Below are positions 54,001-55,100 of a DNA stretch of 64,000 bases, piece by piece. The translations under genes were made by a program, and so were the position numbers. Source of the stretch: Sweltsa coloradensis (taxonomy: Eukaryota; Arthropoda; Insecta; Plecoptera; Chloroperlidae); contig JAMZAV010006213.1 in the NCBI GenBank assembly GCA_024449915.1, positions 1 through 64,000 of the forward strand, in the 5' to 3' direction. A model generated the notes under the pieces. It saw only the letters and a list, made by a program, of their open reading frames with translations, had not been told where the DNA came from and did not search any database. The first letter of the stretch is position 1. Each line of letters starts with the position of its first letter.

Positions 54001-55100
54001 CTTCCACTCCGGAAGATGAGAAGGCACTGGAGAGGATATTGACGCAGATACTGGAGGCGATAACGTACTCTCTAAGTACGTACAAGTACAACCTTACTAA
54101 CCTAACCTTACTTTACGTGCAACCTTACAAAACGTTCGACCTTACATCCTTAAATTATGTTCAACCTAACCTTCCATTTAACCTAACATTATGCCAAACC
54201 TTACTTTACATTACATTACAACATACATTACAGCCTGTCTCTACTGAAAAACCAGAAAATGCATGATGACCCAATAAGCCAAAAATGCGGGCATATGAAA
54301 AGAAGAAAGAAGAAGAAAACTGTACATTCTACCTTACATTACCTTCAACCTTACAAATTATGTTCAACCATGCATTGTGTTCAACCTTATGTTTCCAACT
54401 ATTTATTGCTGCACTTTCAATTTCAAATATAGCCTCTTATTGTTCCCCATTGACAATAGGCTATTAATTGTCAATAACAGGACTCATCCAACAGGAAATA
54501 CCATACTTATTATAAAACATTTGTCTCACGATGACAGATGATTTGTTACAATGGCCACCATCCGCCTGATGAGTCCCAGAAGGACGAAACGGGTCATGGA
54601 TTAAGGTAACAAACAACTTTAAATTAGCTGCAGTTGTCATCAGCAGGTGAAAAGTTTTGTTGCCCCCAGCCCTTCAGGCTGGGTTTTATGTTCTCTATGC
54701 TTTCCCAACCTGTCAACCCTTCTCCAATCTATACGATGACAGATGATTAATAGGGATGCATGACAAGACAATAAAACTGATACCTCCGGAACAAAACAGT
54801 AAGAAAATGTCTCATACTATAATCGTTTGACATCCCCAATTAAACATACTGTGTTTGCGCAAACTGCGTGTCTAATCATGACATGTGCATTGCGTAGGTA
54901 TCTCCAAGCACACTCGTCTGCGCAAGGAAGCCCTCAACGTTGTGTACCTCCTGGGCAAGCGACTGAAAACCTCCGACAGATCGGTCCAGCTGGTCAGTCT
55001 CGCCGCCTCCCTAGAAGCATCGCTCGAAGAGGTCGCGCGCGACAACACGCCCGAGATCAAGTCTCGTCTAGTGGACATCAAGGATCTACTCAAGACTTGA
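1901..55100 (+). CDS. ECPAS: ECPAS/ECM29 proteasome adaptor gene (5'-partial, about 30 exons)
   Basis: Spliced gene for the HEAT-repeat scaffold ECM29, which binds the 26S proteasome, stabilises or checks the link between the 20S core and the 19S cap, and tethers proteasomes to endosomal and centrosomal sites. The assignment rests on colinear matches along nearly the whole protein: [67 protein letters not shown] and [11 protein letters not shown] blocks appear in family order with compatible splice phases. N-terminal exon(s) are upstream of the window; the stop is at 55098-55100. Introns range from about 0.25 to 8 kb and are full of transposons. One exon between 33012 and 35529 is not visible, two exons are duplicated, and several contain 1-nt frameshifts that look like consensus errors. 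No paralogue is known to me that would fit better. Confidence 0.95.
2075..2345 (+). repeat. tRNA-headed SINE-like repeat
   Basis: Begins with a tRNA-like head: GCCGTCT pairs with AGGCGGC at its 3' end, with box B GGTTCGAATCC and a Leu/Ser-type long variable arm. A body with ATCACCACTCATCGTCTC and AGTGCATTAAGAGAGATGTT follows. The same body recurs at about 23500-23750, which makes this a dispersed family and not a single tRNA pseudogene. The rest of this intron (to 2603) shows nothing further. Confidence 0.6.
2604..2851 (+). CDS. ECPAS: ECPAS exon
   Basis: Acceptor TTTAG, donor GTGCGT, 248 bp, entering in phase 0 and leaving after two bases of a Gly codon. It reads [19 protein letters not shown], then a leucine-rich [15 protein letters not shown] stretch and ends LDLLLLPYG, matching the family's NFTIIYVKMGYPRLP...LLMPYG block. 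The helical, Leu-rich pattern is typical of HEAT repeats. Confidence 0.93.
2852..3273. other. Intron, nothing recognised
   Basis: AT-rich intron sequence without a repeat or coding signal that I can support. Confidence 0.6.
3274..3406 (+). CDS. ECPAS: ECPAS exon
   Basis: Acceptor GTGCAG and donor GTAGCC; 133 bp completing the split Gly codon and ending in phase 0 at GAG CAG. It encodes a Pro/Gly-rich linker ([14 protein letters not shown]) followed by [11 protein letters not shown] and EDIEQ, corresponding to the PPPGMSFYAAKRVIGDN...EQLEQ section of vertebrate ECPAS. The linker is shorter than the Ser/Gly-rich one in mammals. Confidence 0.9.
3407..4159. other. Intron with degraded repeat DNA
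   Basis: AT-rich. It contains the phrase GGTGGAGGTGCCGGTCCAGA, which recurs at about 58558 and in variant form at 21230, 21284 and (reverse) 30100-30165, so part of it is an old dispersed repeat. Confidence 0.5.
4160..4494. mobile_element. hAT-type MITE, family 1 (copy a)
   Basis: Ends in TAGGG... and ...CCCAACCCTC; flanked by GACACTAC (4152-4159) and GACACTTC (4495-4502), an 8-bp duplication with one mismatch. Internal sequence (GATGTCAAACCAATAATTT-like) matches the copy at 22207-22505. Non-coding. Confidence 0.7.
4600..4739 (+). CDS. ECPAS: ECPAS exon
   Basis: Acceptor CTTCTAG, donor GTGAGT, 140 bp, phase 0 in and phase 2 out. It reads [20 protein letters not shown] and then [20 protein letters not shown], the counterpart of the human IVKFIEAEQVPE...ASSDTRHSVATAADLELK block. 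This is a strong match and the exon is intact. Confidence 0.93.
4740..5598. other. Intron with short inverted motifs
   Basis: Around 4910-4970 there are repeated TTAACCGG/CCGGTTAA and AACCGATT motifs, probably a degraded transposon. 5040-5230 is more GC-rich than the rest. No coding support. Confidence 0.4.
5599..5799 (+). CDS. ECPAS: ECPAS exon with a 1-nt frameshift
   Basis: Starts after CTAACAG and ends before GTGGGT. The first half reads [17 protein letters not shown] in the frame set by the previous exon. The second half matches the family ([16 protein letters not shown]...IVFPDCIQ) only one frame away. The shift lies near 5678-5682. One missing base would give a 202-bp exon ending in phase 0, which is what the next exon needs. 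A consensus error or a recent mutation both fit. An (ACTC)n microsatellite begins about 12 bp past the donor. Confidence 0.85.
5811..5888 (+). repeat. (ACTC)n microsatellite
   Basis: About 19 uninterrupted copies of the tetranucleotide directly after an ECPAS splice donor. It creates spurious Thr-His-Ser-Leu reading frames in three phases. Confidence 0.95.
6215..6300 (+). CDS. ECPAS: ECPAS exon
   Basis: Acceptor TTTTCTAG, donor GTAAGT; 86 bp, phase 0 in, phase 2 out. It reads [20 protein letters not shown] and then QYAMVIIDG, matching the human [22 protein letters not shown] block. Intact. Confidence 0.93.
6478..7376 (+). mobile_element. pogo/Tigger-like non-autonomous DNA transposon, copy a
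   Basis: 899 bp bounded by CAGTAAGAACTCTCTTATCC and its inverted complement, with TA on both sides (6476-6477 and 7377-7378). CAG ends and TA duplication fit the pogo/Tigger branch of Tc1-mariner. It contains a long poly-A run near the left end and no transposase. The same element lies inverted at 17124-18041. Confidence 0.85.
7487..7679 (+). CDS. ECPAS: ECPAS exon
   Basis: Acceptor GTCCCCCAG, donor GTGAGA, 193 bp, completing the split Gly codon and ending in phase 0. It reads [20 protein letters not shown], then [18 protein letters not shown] and [13 protein letters not shown]. The human counterpart has AYSAVGKLSSRMPHL...LVQQLFEALC, so this is a clear orthologous HEAT repeat pair. Confidence 0.94.
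7690..7945 (-). pseudogene. Fragment of a LINE-type reverse transcriptase C-terminus
   Basis: On the minus strand this reads [18 protein letters not shown], a degenerate form of the (R)LRWxGHxxRM...PKR block found at the end of RTE/CR1-like ORFs. A better preserved relative is at 10010-10215. Confidence 0.5.
8088..8429 (+). CDS. ECPAS: ECPAS exon with a long Ser/Lys-rich insertion
   Basis: Acceptor TTCCCAG, donor GTGAGC, 342 bp (114 codons), phase 0 at both ends. The first 25 residues ([20 protein letters not shown]) match the family's [20 protein letters not shown]. The remaining roughly 85 residues are a low-complexity Ser/Thr/Lys/Pro linker ([20 protein letters not shown] type) that human ECPAS lacks at this point; there the sequence goes almost straight into the next helix. 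The insertion is open in frame and uses the same codons as its neighbours, so it is probably a disordered loop. Confidence 0.9.
8504..8700. mobile_element. Short TA-flanked MITE, fragmentary
   Basis: Approximate inverted ends: ACCGTCGGCGTATTGTCCTG and GGCACAATACGGTA. The motif is the same as the ends of the element at 11601-12576 (CCGTATTGGCCCGAATATAG), so this is probably a short relative. Confidence 0.5.
8885..9030 (+). CDS. ECPAS: ECPAS exon
   Basis: Acceptor CCAACAG, donor GTAAGA, 146 bp, phase 0 in, phase 2 out. It reads [20 protein letters not shown] and then [20 protein letters not shown] followed by GD, the best conserved stretch of the family ([23 protein letters not shown] in human). 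Confidence 0.95.
9031..10005. other. Intron, mostly unidentified
   Basis: AT-rich to about 9540, then a GC-richer stretch (9560-9800) with CpG-containing words. I recognise no gene or repeat boundary here. Confidence 0.5.
10010..10215 (-). pseudogene. LINE reverse-transcriptase C-terminal fragment
   Basis: Minus strand reads RLRWYGHMK, a stop, then [10 protein letters not shown], followed by [14 protein letters not shown], a typical ending of RTE/L2-like ORFs. It sits at the left edge of the duplicated block and is repeated at 12990-13170. Confidence 0.65.
10258..10482 (+). CDS. ECPAS: ECPAS exon, first copy of a duplicated exon, frameshifted
   Basis: Acceptor CTCTCCAG, donor GTAGGC. It begins [20 protein letters not shown] in frame with the preceding exon and ends in another frame with [20 protein letters not shown] and the FSPTTYTE end, the match to human MPSFPEMVYYIQEKAS...LPFNPAAFGE. 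Compared with the second copy at 13215-13437 it differs by small indels in the G, A and C runs near 10324-10385. Neither copy is open throughout, and the two sets of indels differ, which points to consensus error in at least one copy. Confidence 0.85.
11221..11396. mobile_element. Small foldback MITE (repeated at 14180-14351)
   Basis: 35-36 bp inverted arms (GGAAACGCCAAAGTCGTTGT... and complement) enclosing about 100 bp. The arms end in GGCGTTTTCCTAG, a terminus shared with larger elements at 18768, 33250 and 62395. Confidence 0.75.
11601..12576. mobile_element. TA-flanked DNA transposon with CCGTATTGG ends, copy a
   Basis: 976 bp; inverted ends CCGTATTGGCCCGAATATAG and complement, TA on both sides (11599-11600, 12577-12578). 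No transposase. It includes a dense AGGCCTAGGCCT tract at 12200-12380. Confidence 0.8.
12645..12914 (+). CDS. ECPAS: ECPAS exon, first copy, damaged 3' end
   Basis: Acceptor TTCCAG followed by [30 protein letters not shown] and [18 protein letters not shown]. Up to codon 83 it is identical to the second copy (15588-15860). After that it has small indels, and the donor reads AAGGGGGGG instead of AAGGTGGGG, so no GT remains. If real, this copy could not be spliced normally. It lies at the end of the first duplicated block. Confidence 0.85.
13215..13437 (+). CDS. ECPAS: ECPAS exon, second copy, frameshifted
   Basis: Second copy of the exon at 10258-10482, with the same acceptor and a GTAGCC donor. 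It keeps the ALEKNKW stretch that the first copy has lost, but it lacks bases further on, so reading drifts into another frame before the MVSYIAERA block. See the duplication entries. Confidence 0.85.
14576..15519. mobile_element. TA-flanked DNA transposon with CCGTATTGG ends, copy b
   Basis: Counterpart of 11601-12576 in the second duplicated block, same ends and TA flanks, differing by scattered indels. Confidence 0.8.
15588..15860 (+). CDS. ECPAS: ECPAS exon, second and intact copy
   Basis: 273 bp (91 codons), acceptor CTTCCAG, donor GTGGGG, phase 0 at both ends. It reads [20 protein letters not shown] through to [12 protein letters not shown], matching human EIVLYLRMCLAHSAGVVP...[25 protein letters not shown]. 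This is the copy most likely to be used in the mRNA. Confidence 0.92.
15931..16489. other. Intron with a repeat fragment
   Basis: Contains a CCCGAGCGGTAGTGTGCCG fragment near 16113, which also appears at about 25965 and inverted near 26195. Otherwise AT-rich with nothing recognised. Confidence 0.4.
16490..16760 (+). CDS. ECPAS: ECPAS exon
   Basis: Acceptor TTCGCAG, donor GTGAGT, 271 bp, phase 0 in, phase 1 out. It reads [20 protein letters not shown], then [20 protein letters not shown] and ends EAVQNIS, matching human KEEMRELAALFYSVVV...SPEIQHGSLLALGFTVGR. The Lys/Arg/Gly-rich [14 protein letters not shown] stretch is shorter than in mammals. Confidence 0.93.
17124..18041 (-). mobile_element. 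pogo/Tigger-like non-autonomous DNA transposon, copy b
   Basis: 918 bp, same CAGTAAGAACTCTCTTATCC ends, TA flanks at 17122-17123 and 18042-18043, in the opposite orientation to the copy at 6478-7376. The two could pair as a 0.9 kb inverted repeat in the ECPAS pre-mRNA. Confidence 0.85.
18395..18545 (+). repeat. 3' part of the hammerhead-bearing repeat
   Basis: Shares the tail TTAGCTGCAGTTGTCATCAG ... CAGCCCTTCAGGCTGGG ... CCTGTCAACCCTTCTCCAAT with the copies at 29080 and 54612, but lacks the ribozyme and head. Starts right after AAAACAACTTTAAA. Confidence 0.7.
18768..19549. mobile_element. Element with TTGGATGAGC / GCGTTTTCCTAGTT ends, copy a
   Basis: Begins ATTGGATGAGCAAAAGCGAAG, has a TTTG/TTTTTTTG-rich region and ends with AACGCGGCGGGACTTTAGCG and TTTTCCTAGTT. 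The copy at 33250-34064 is in the reverse orientation, with the same two ends. Internally, a roughly 160-bp segment (GCGATATTTTCGTGCCATTT...) occurs twice, at about 19041 and 19213. Confidence 0.7.
19631..19893 (+). CDS. ECPAS: ECPAS exon
   Basis: Acceptor TCTCTCTAG, donor GTGAGT, 263 bp, phase 1 in, phase 0 out. It reads [20 protein letters not shown], then [20 protein letters not shown] and [19 protein letters not shown], matching human [20 protein letters not shown]...[20 protein letters not shown]. Confidence 0.94.
20175..20503. mobile_element. hAT-type MITE, family 2
   Basis: 329 bp, TAGGGATGTGCGAGT ... ACTCGCACTCCCCTA inverted ends, perfect 8-bp duplication ATAAAAAG at 20167-20174 and 20504-20511. 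Internal GAGTC/GACTC simple repeats. Confidence 0.85.
20980..21710. mobile_element. hAT-type MITE, family 3 (copy a) with a nested repeat
   Basis: 731 bp, CAGGGTTGCC / GGCAACCCTG ends, perfect 8-bp duplication TCTTAATG at 20972-20979 and 21711-21718. A different repeat (TAGGGCTGGTCAAAAAATC...) is inserted from about 21124. Part of that insert is found reversed at 30000-30290. Confidence 0.85.
21968..22180 (+). CDS. ECPAS: ECPAS exon
   Basis: Acceptor GTTCCAG, donor GTCGGT, 213 bp (71 codons), phase 0 at both ends. It reads [20 protein letters not shown] followed by [10 protein letters not shown], matching human [27 protein letters not shown], and ends REPHPNSRQ (human SPNPHVRQ). Confidence 0.94.
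22207..22505. mobile_element. hAT-type MITE, family 1 (copy b)
   Basis: 299 bp, TAGGGTTGGGA / TCCCAACCCTA ends, perfect 8-bp duplication CTTTCTAT at 22199-22206 and 22506-22513. It starts only 26 bp after an ECPAS splice donor. Confidence 0.88.
22560..22720 (-). repeat. Penelope-tail-like fragment
   Basis: On the minus strand: AGCTGGTCAAAACGTATCAG, CAACTC, a CGACCTACCTACCCAAC stretch and a GTACC motif, the same order as at 35250-35400 (plus). Shorter versions occur at 26260-26330. Confidence 0.5.
23283..23424 (+). CDS. ECPAS: ECPAS exon
   Basis: Acceptor CCCCCCAG, donor GTGAGG, 142 bp, phase 0 in, phase 1 out. It reads [20 protein letters not shown] and [15 protein letters not shown], matching human AACIWLLSLVRKL...VLSENDELSQDVASKGLGL. 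Confidence 0.94.
23440..23739 (+). repeat. SINE-like repeat, second copy
   Basis: Carries a box B-like GGGTTCGAATCTCGC near 23508 and the body CACCTATCACCACTCATTGT, matching the repeat at 2075-2345. The 5' head is degraded. Confidence 0.55.
23740..24200. mobile_element. 460-bp foldback element
   Basis: Two arms of about 215 bp that are imperfect inverted complements (TTAAGAGTCTTCAC at one end, GTGAAGACTCTTAA at the other) around a roughly 16-nt loop near 23966-23981. TTAA occurs at both outer ends. No coding capacity. It would form a very long hairpin in RNA. Confidence 0.8.
24406..24562 (+). CDS. ECPAS: ECPAS exon
   Basis: Acceptor CCCTACAG, donor GTGAGT, 157 bp, phase 1 in, phase 2 out. 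It reads [38 protein letters not shown] and [10 protein letters not shown]; human has [20 protein letters not shown]...[26 protein letters not shown]. Confidence 0.94.
24835..25123 (+). CDS. ECPAS: ECPAS exon
   Basis: Acceptor CTTGCAG, donor GTAGGG, 289 bp, phase 2 in, phase 0 out. It reads [58 protein letters not shown] and [18 protein letters not shown], the most diagnostic section of the protein (human [20 protein letters not shown]...NLANHHAMWNSRKGAAFGF...[12 protein letters not shown]). Confidence 0.96.
25124..26435. other. Intron with MITE remains
   Basis: 25965-26205 has inverted ends (GTGCCGATTAGAAGCCATCA and its counterpart TGATGGCTTCTAATTGGCAT), probably a small MITE. 26260-26330 is a Penelope-tail-like fragment. 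An acidic reading frame at about 25690-25755 ([17 protein letters not shown]) has no flanking splice sites fitting ECPAS and no recognisable match. Confidence 0.5.
26436..26585 (+). CDS. ECPAS: ECPAS exon with a 1-nt insertion
   Basis: Acceptor CTCCACAG, donor GTGGGT. The start reads IELYH. After an AAA run at about 26450-26453 the family match ([29 protein letters not shown]) continues in another frame; human has [32 protein letters not shown]. A single extra A explains the shift. Without it the exon is 149 bp and leaves in phase 2 (AG), as the next exon requires. Confidence 0.88.
26586..28164. other. Two introns, nothing recognised
   Basis: AT-rich intron sequence on either side of the exon at 27096-27192. 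Long A/T runs at 27590-27960. No repeat boundary or coding signal seen. Confidence 0.5.
27096..27192 (+). CDS. ECPAS: ECPAS exon
   Basis: Acceptor TACACAG, donor GTAAGA, 97 bp, phase 2 in, phase 0 out. It reads [20 protein letters not shown] and then [12 protein letters not shown], matching human [32 protein letters not shown]. Confidence 0.94.
28165..28286 (+). CDS. ECPAS: ECPAS exon
   Basis: Acceptor CCTGCAG, donor GTTGGT, 122 bp, phase 0 in, phase 2 out. It reads [20 protein letters not shown] and [16 protein letters not shown], matching human [40 protein letters not shown]. Confidence 0.93.
28545..28626. repeat. Perfect 36-bp inverted repeat with a 10-nt loop
   Basis: Left arm 28545-28580, loop CGGTCGGGGC, right arm 28591-28626; all 36 pairs match. 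The arms include ATACAATCCAGAAATT. A degraded relative (CACTCCGTAGGGTAATTGAT...AACCAGAAATTTC) is at about 44767-44820, which suggests a tiny mobile hairpin. Confidence 0.9.
28715..29185 (+). repeat. tRNA-headed repeat with hammerhead-ribozyme motif, full copy
   Basis: Order: Leu/Ser-type tRNA-like head (TGGCCGAG, perfect T-arm CCTGG/CCAGG with TTCGAAT), a roughly 220-bp body, a hammerhead motif at 29018-29061, then a tail with CAGCCCTTCAGGCTGGG and CAACCCTTCTCCAAT. The arrangement suggests a SINE or retrozyme-like non-autonomous element. Confidence 0.7.
29018..29061 (+). ncRNA. Hammerhead-like ribozyme, mutated core
   Basis: CTAATGAG-TCC-CAGAA-GGA-CGAAAC-GCGTC with stem I ATCTGC/GTGGAT. The fold fits a type I hammerhead with a minimal stem III, but G5 of CTGATGAG is A, which should abolish cleavage. 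Confidence 0.6.
29250..29590 (-). repeat. Inverted copy of the hammerhead-bearing repeat
   Basis: Reads on the minus strand from a tRNA-like head (about 29580) through the same body to GCCTGACGAGTCCAGAAGGA and CGAAAAC, then stops; the tail is absent. With 28715-29185 it forms a large inverted repeat separated by about 65 bp. The motif CTGACGAG...CGAAAA keeps the core consensus (N7 may vary) but has lost the cleavage triplet. Confidence 0.65.
29667..29889 (+). CDS. ECPAS: ECPAS exon
   Basis: Acceptor TCCGCAG, donor GTGGGT, 223 bp, phase 2 in, phase 0 out. It reads [40 protein letters not shown] and [18 protein letters not shown], matching human [29 protein letters not shown]...SARLSAAKSSPMMETINM. 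Confidence 0.94.
30000..30290 (-). repeat. Dispersed repeat with CGATAT-rich ends
   Basis: Reverse-complement match to 21124-21370: shared CACCTCCACC and AGCCAGGTTAATTTAATTTA, ending TTTTGCCCAGCCCTAGTA. A MITE-like non-coding repeat; no TSD identified. Confidence 0.6.
30792..30948 (+). CDS. ECPAS: ECPAS exon
   Basis: Acceptor CTCCGCAG, donor GTACGT, 157 bp, phase 0 in, phase 1 out. It reads [20 protein letters not shown] and [20 protein letters not shown], matching human [40 protein letters not shown]. Confidence 0.95.
31323..32181. mobile_element. hAT-type MITE, family 3 (copy b)
   Basis: 859 bp, CAGGGCTGCC / GGCAGCCCTG ends, perfect 8-bp duplication ATCTAGAC at 31315-31322 and 32182-32189. 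Inside are ATCCGT/ACGGAT words as in the copy at 20980. Non-coding. Confidence 0.88.
32858..33012 (+). CDS. ECPAS: ECPAS exon
   Basis: Acceptor TTACGTAG, donor GTAACG, 155 bp, phase 1 in, phase 0 out. It reads [40 protein letters not shown] and LRTWYIEK, matching human [41 protein letters not shown]...NGWYMEK. Confidence 0.95.
33250..34064. mobile_element. Element with GCGTTTTCCTAGTT / TTGGATGAGC ends, copy b
   Basis: Reverse orientation relative to 18768-19549. Starts ACTAGGAAAACGCTTAAGTC, ends GCTACGCTCATCCAAT. Three degenerate internal tandem units carry AAGGTTCTGTGAAAAAATCA-like starts near 33330, 33565 and 33725. Confidence 0.7.
34126..35152. mobile_element. hAT-type non-autonomous element, family 4
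   Basis: 1027 bp, TAGGGTTGCCGTTTGATA / TATCAAACGGCAACCATA ends, perfect 8-bp duplication ATTAAAAC at 34118-34125 and 35153-35160. Subterminal ATCGATTATCG repeats. The middle (34300-34980) is GC-richer, but I find no transposase motif. Confidence 0.88.
35248..35400 (+). repeat. Penelope-tail-like fragment
   Basis: GACCACTAGTTGGTCGAAAC hairpin followed by GTATCAGCAACTTGTC, TGTGCGACCTACCTAACATT, GGTAAGCTGTCGACC. It parallels the 3' end of the element at 50290-51970 (GGTCACGTAGACCGAAACG ... GGTAAGCTGTTGGTCTCC). Confidence 0.5.
35529..35668 (+). CDS. ECPAS: ECPAS exon with two compensating frameshifts
   Basis: Acceptor CCCTCTAG. It opens with TNRIEVW (human LWTEVWQEN). Then, through one extra A in the A-run near 35598 and one missing base near 35647, it gives [16 protein letters not shown] and WTMKAQ (human [24 protein letters not shown]). 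The likely donor is GTTCGT at 35669. The 5' LTR of the retroelement begins only about 100 bp downstream. Moderate certainty because the frame is broken twice. Confidence 0.72.
35768..37653 (+). repeat. 5' LTR
   Basis: TG...CA termini; GC-rich. Aligns end to end with 41546-43437, but with a very high density of 1-3 base indels, mostly in homopolymers. Confidence 0.82.
37657..37674 (+). other. Primer binding site
   Basis: TGGCGCCCCAACGACGGG three bases after the LTR end. TGGCGCCC plus AACG is the form used by retroelements primed by a tRNA (it resembles the Lys-type site). Confidence 0.75.
37675..41545 (+). other. Internal region of the LTR element
   Basis: Little that can be called coding. 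At 38370-38612 a frame gives [20 protein letters not shown] followed by an Ala/Arg/Glu/Ser heptad-like repeat ([10 protein letters not shown] style), which may be a gag-like coiled coil or a purine-rich simple repeat. Near 39312 a frame reads NCFKC, and near 40190 GCYWCEE, each like the start of a zinc knuckle but without the full CCHC. A G-rich tract precedes the 3' LTR (GGTTAGGGGGGTCAC at 41531-41545), a possible polypurine tract. No intact gene. Confidence 0.45.
41546..43437 (+). repeat. 3' LTR
   Basis: Starts TGAACGTTCGCCCCACCCC, ends GTGAAGTCACA; partner of the 5' LTR. Immediately followed by the TTGT target duplicate. Confidence 0.82.
43820..43975 (+). CDS. ECPAS: ECPAS exon beside its own minisatellite
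   Basis: Acceptor CTGCTAG, donor GTATGT. The 3' half encodes [20 protein letters not shown] and LLHALATLCSSCK once small indels are ignored, matching human [30 protein letters not shown]. The 5' half is noisy (reads about GKLVSTG...ARVRPKTGA). Its last roughly 95 bp plus about 50 bp of intron are repeated four more times downstream to 44591. Confidence 0.7.
43880..44591 (+). repeat. Minisatellite made from an ECPAS exon and its donor
   Basis: Five tandem units of about 142-151 bp starting near 43880, 44030, 44171, 44313 and 44464. Each has CTGGTCAACATCCTGG, CACGGCAAGGAGAC, a CTAGCCACGC-like block, the donor GTATGTACAC and the intronic CTAGAGCAGGGCGATAG. Units 2-5 start after GTAGGCTAG, a usable acceptor-like AG. 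The copies differ by many indels, and unit 2 is the most degraded. Confidence 0.85.
44592..45038. other. Intron
   Basis: AT-rich, with a degraded relative of the 28545 hairpin near 44767-44840. Nothing else recognised. 45213-45787 is likewise empty apart from T-rich runs. Confidence 0.5.
45039..45212 (+). CDS. ECPAS: ECPAS exon, several frameshifts
   Basis: Acceptor TTCTTCCAG. In shifting frames it gives VVEAVRR, then [15 protein letters not shown] and LEVDKFYP, corresponding to human [40 protein letters not shown]. The 3' edge is uncertain; a GTGTCG donor near 45215 is likely. At least two indels must be assumed. The surrounding kilobases look equally error-prone. Confidence 0.65.
45788..45907 (+). 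CDS. ECPAS: ECPAS exon, frameshifted
   Basis: Possible acceptor TGTTAAG (AAG is less common) and donor GTTAGT. It reads [19 protein letters not shown] in one frame and [13 protein letters not shown] in another, corresponding to the acidic loop and GKAWPRNAETQ of human ECPAS. One or two indels lie near 45840-45865. The next exon is 8 kb away, beyond a complete hAT element. Confidence 0.65.
46950..48372 (-). CDS. hAT transposase, exon 2 (catalytic and dimerisation region)
   Basis: Acceptor GTGTTTCAG at 48373 joins in phase with the upstream exon; stop TAG at 46950-46952. The start [19 protein letters not shown] continues the CGGBP1-like domain. Catalytic candidates: [16 protein letters not shown] (first Asp), [10 protein letters not shown] (second Asp) and, in the C-terminal hAT dimerisation domain, [16 protein letters not shown] (Glu). 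The roughly 470 codons are open without a break, unlike most repeats here, so the element may be young. Cut-and-paste transposase by family; activity is not shown. Confidence 0.88.
48395..48913. repeat. AGGCCTAGGCCT-rich tract inside the hAT intron
   Basis: Dense palindromic CCTAGG/AGGCCT words. Two internal copies of a roughly 200-bp unit (CTTCAGTACAAGTC...GGCTCCCA...ATTTAGCTA) start near 48444 and 48750. A related tract lies at 52590-52790 on the other side of the nested insert. Confidence 0.75.
49036..49065. promoter_or_regulatory. 30-bp perfect palindrome with a CRE core
   Basis: Arms CTTCGGGTCAGTGAC/GTCACTGACCCGAAG with TGACGTCA at 49047-49054, the consensus for ATF/CREB factors. It lies inside the TTAA-flanked element. 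Confidence 0.6.
50288..51733 (+). CDS. Penelope-like element RT with GIY-YIG endonuclease (5'-truncated)
   Basis: 481 codons, uninterrupted. RT motifs in order: A ([15 protein letters not shown], about residue 31), B ([19 protein letters not shown], about 90), C ([10 protein letters not shown], about 128) and [10 protein letters not shown] (about 165). Then a linker with Cys pairs ([12 protein letters not shown], about 345) and a GIY-YIG domain ([17 protein letters not shown]...LQTRMNGHR, about 390-425; E in [10 protein letters not shown] and a final N in KPNLNL). The architecture is diagnostic for Penelope-like elements with endonuclease. The N-terminal part of the RT is missing, the usual 5' truncation. 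The first Met is unlikely to be the true start. Confidence 0.93.
   Translation: MFISFEYAGTPHSQLKSLPSPLPEGSILVTVDVTSLYTNIPIGHGLIALEYYLDKRPPGTKPNTRFLVSLAQMVLTMNNFRFLDRQYIQVKGTAMGTRMAPSYANLFMGRLEENFWASQPLKPLCYLRFIDDMFFIWPHGEDTLKVALQTLNSNYPVKFTWDSSGQKVNFLDIDIHLENGIIRTGVHLKPTNQQLYLHRESCHPAHTKRSLPSSLAARGRRICSTEQDLECYLQKILRAFVNRGYSEEQVHQRLTRQHTVTPPPTQPNTKTDIVPLVTRWHPGLQRLNAILQGGSHILAASPMTQDLSQNIPRVAFKRPPNLGDLLVRRDPQKVQQGEAVMHGSSPCHRPRCKTCPMHEPVKTFSAHLTNKTYDIRNNNNCGTSNIVYQLRCTRCPAEYVGLTTNTLQTRMNGHRQDVREENLEKPVALHANGHGLPFVTCFTVCVIRSLPPTVHDGELRRWELAYQWICKSRHKPNLNLR
51845..51915 (+). ncRNA. Hammerhead-like fold in the PLE 3' region
   Basis: CTGAGGA, then GGTC-ACGTA-GACC, then GAAAC. CTAC-TCA before and TGA-AAT-GTAG after can pair as stem I with a bulge. 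PLEs are known to carry hammerhead ribozymes. An extra A before stem II and a missing stem III make activity uncertain. Confidence 0.4.
52794..53163 (-). CDS. hAT transposase, exon 1 (zinc finger, CGGBP1-like), 1-nt frameshift
   Basis: Starts ATG at 53163 ([16 protein letters not shown]). A zinc finger of the CGGBP1/BED type reads [19 protein letters not shown]...H, followed by a basic helix. At about 52886 the frame shifts by one base in an A-run. The next frame gives [20 protein letters not shown] and [12 protein letters not shown] and ends at donor GTAAGT. The same order (finger, then KMCLEANIPLEKADHPAVR, then LRRAYL) occurs in vertebrate CGGBP1, which is thought to come from a hAT transposase. 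Confidence 0.82.
53866..54075 (+). CDS. ECPAS: ECPAS exon
   Basis: Acceptor TTCCCAG, donor GTACGT, 210 bp, entering in phase 1 and leaving in phase 1. It reads [39 protein letters not shown] and [16 protein letters not shown], matching human [39 protein letters not shown]...LAEILLETCKSITYSL. Intact. Confidence 0.92.
54085..54400 (+). repeat. ACCTTAC-rich degenerate simple repeat
   Basis: Intronic stretch with many AACCTTAC, CCTTACATT and TTCAACCTTA variants after the donor at 54076. Probably decayed microsatellite DNA. Confidence 0.65.
54550..54730 (+). repeat. Hammerhead-bearing repeat, 5'-truncated copy
   Basis: Starts at GGCCACCATCCGC and runs through the ribozyme motif into the tail (TTAGCTGCAGTTGTCATCAG ... 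CAACCCTTCTCCAAT), as at 29012-29185. Confidence 0.75.
54558..54605 (+). ncRNA. Hammerhead ribozyme, consensus core
   Basis: CTGATGAG at 54566-54573, stem II TCC-CAGAA-GGA, CGAAAC, minimal stem III AC-GG-GT, cleavage triplet GTC, stem I ATCCGC/ATGGAT with one A-C mismatch next to the cleavage site. All invariant core bases are present. Such a short stem III is known from hammerheads that work as dimers. Confidence 0.65.
54898..55100 (+). CDS. ECPAS: ECPAS last coding exon with stop
   Basis: Acceptor TGCGTAG; 203 bp ending with TGA at 55098-55100. It reads [40 protein letters not shown] and [15 protein letters not shown]. The human C-terminus has YSSVRTEALSVIELLLKKL...[28 protein letters not shown], so the protein ends at the expected place. 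AATAAA at 57512 is a possible polyadenylation signal. Confidence 0.94.
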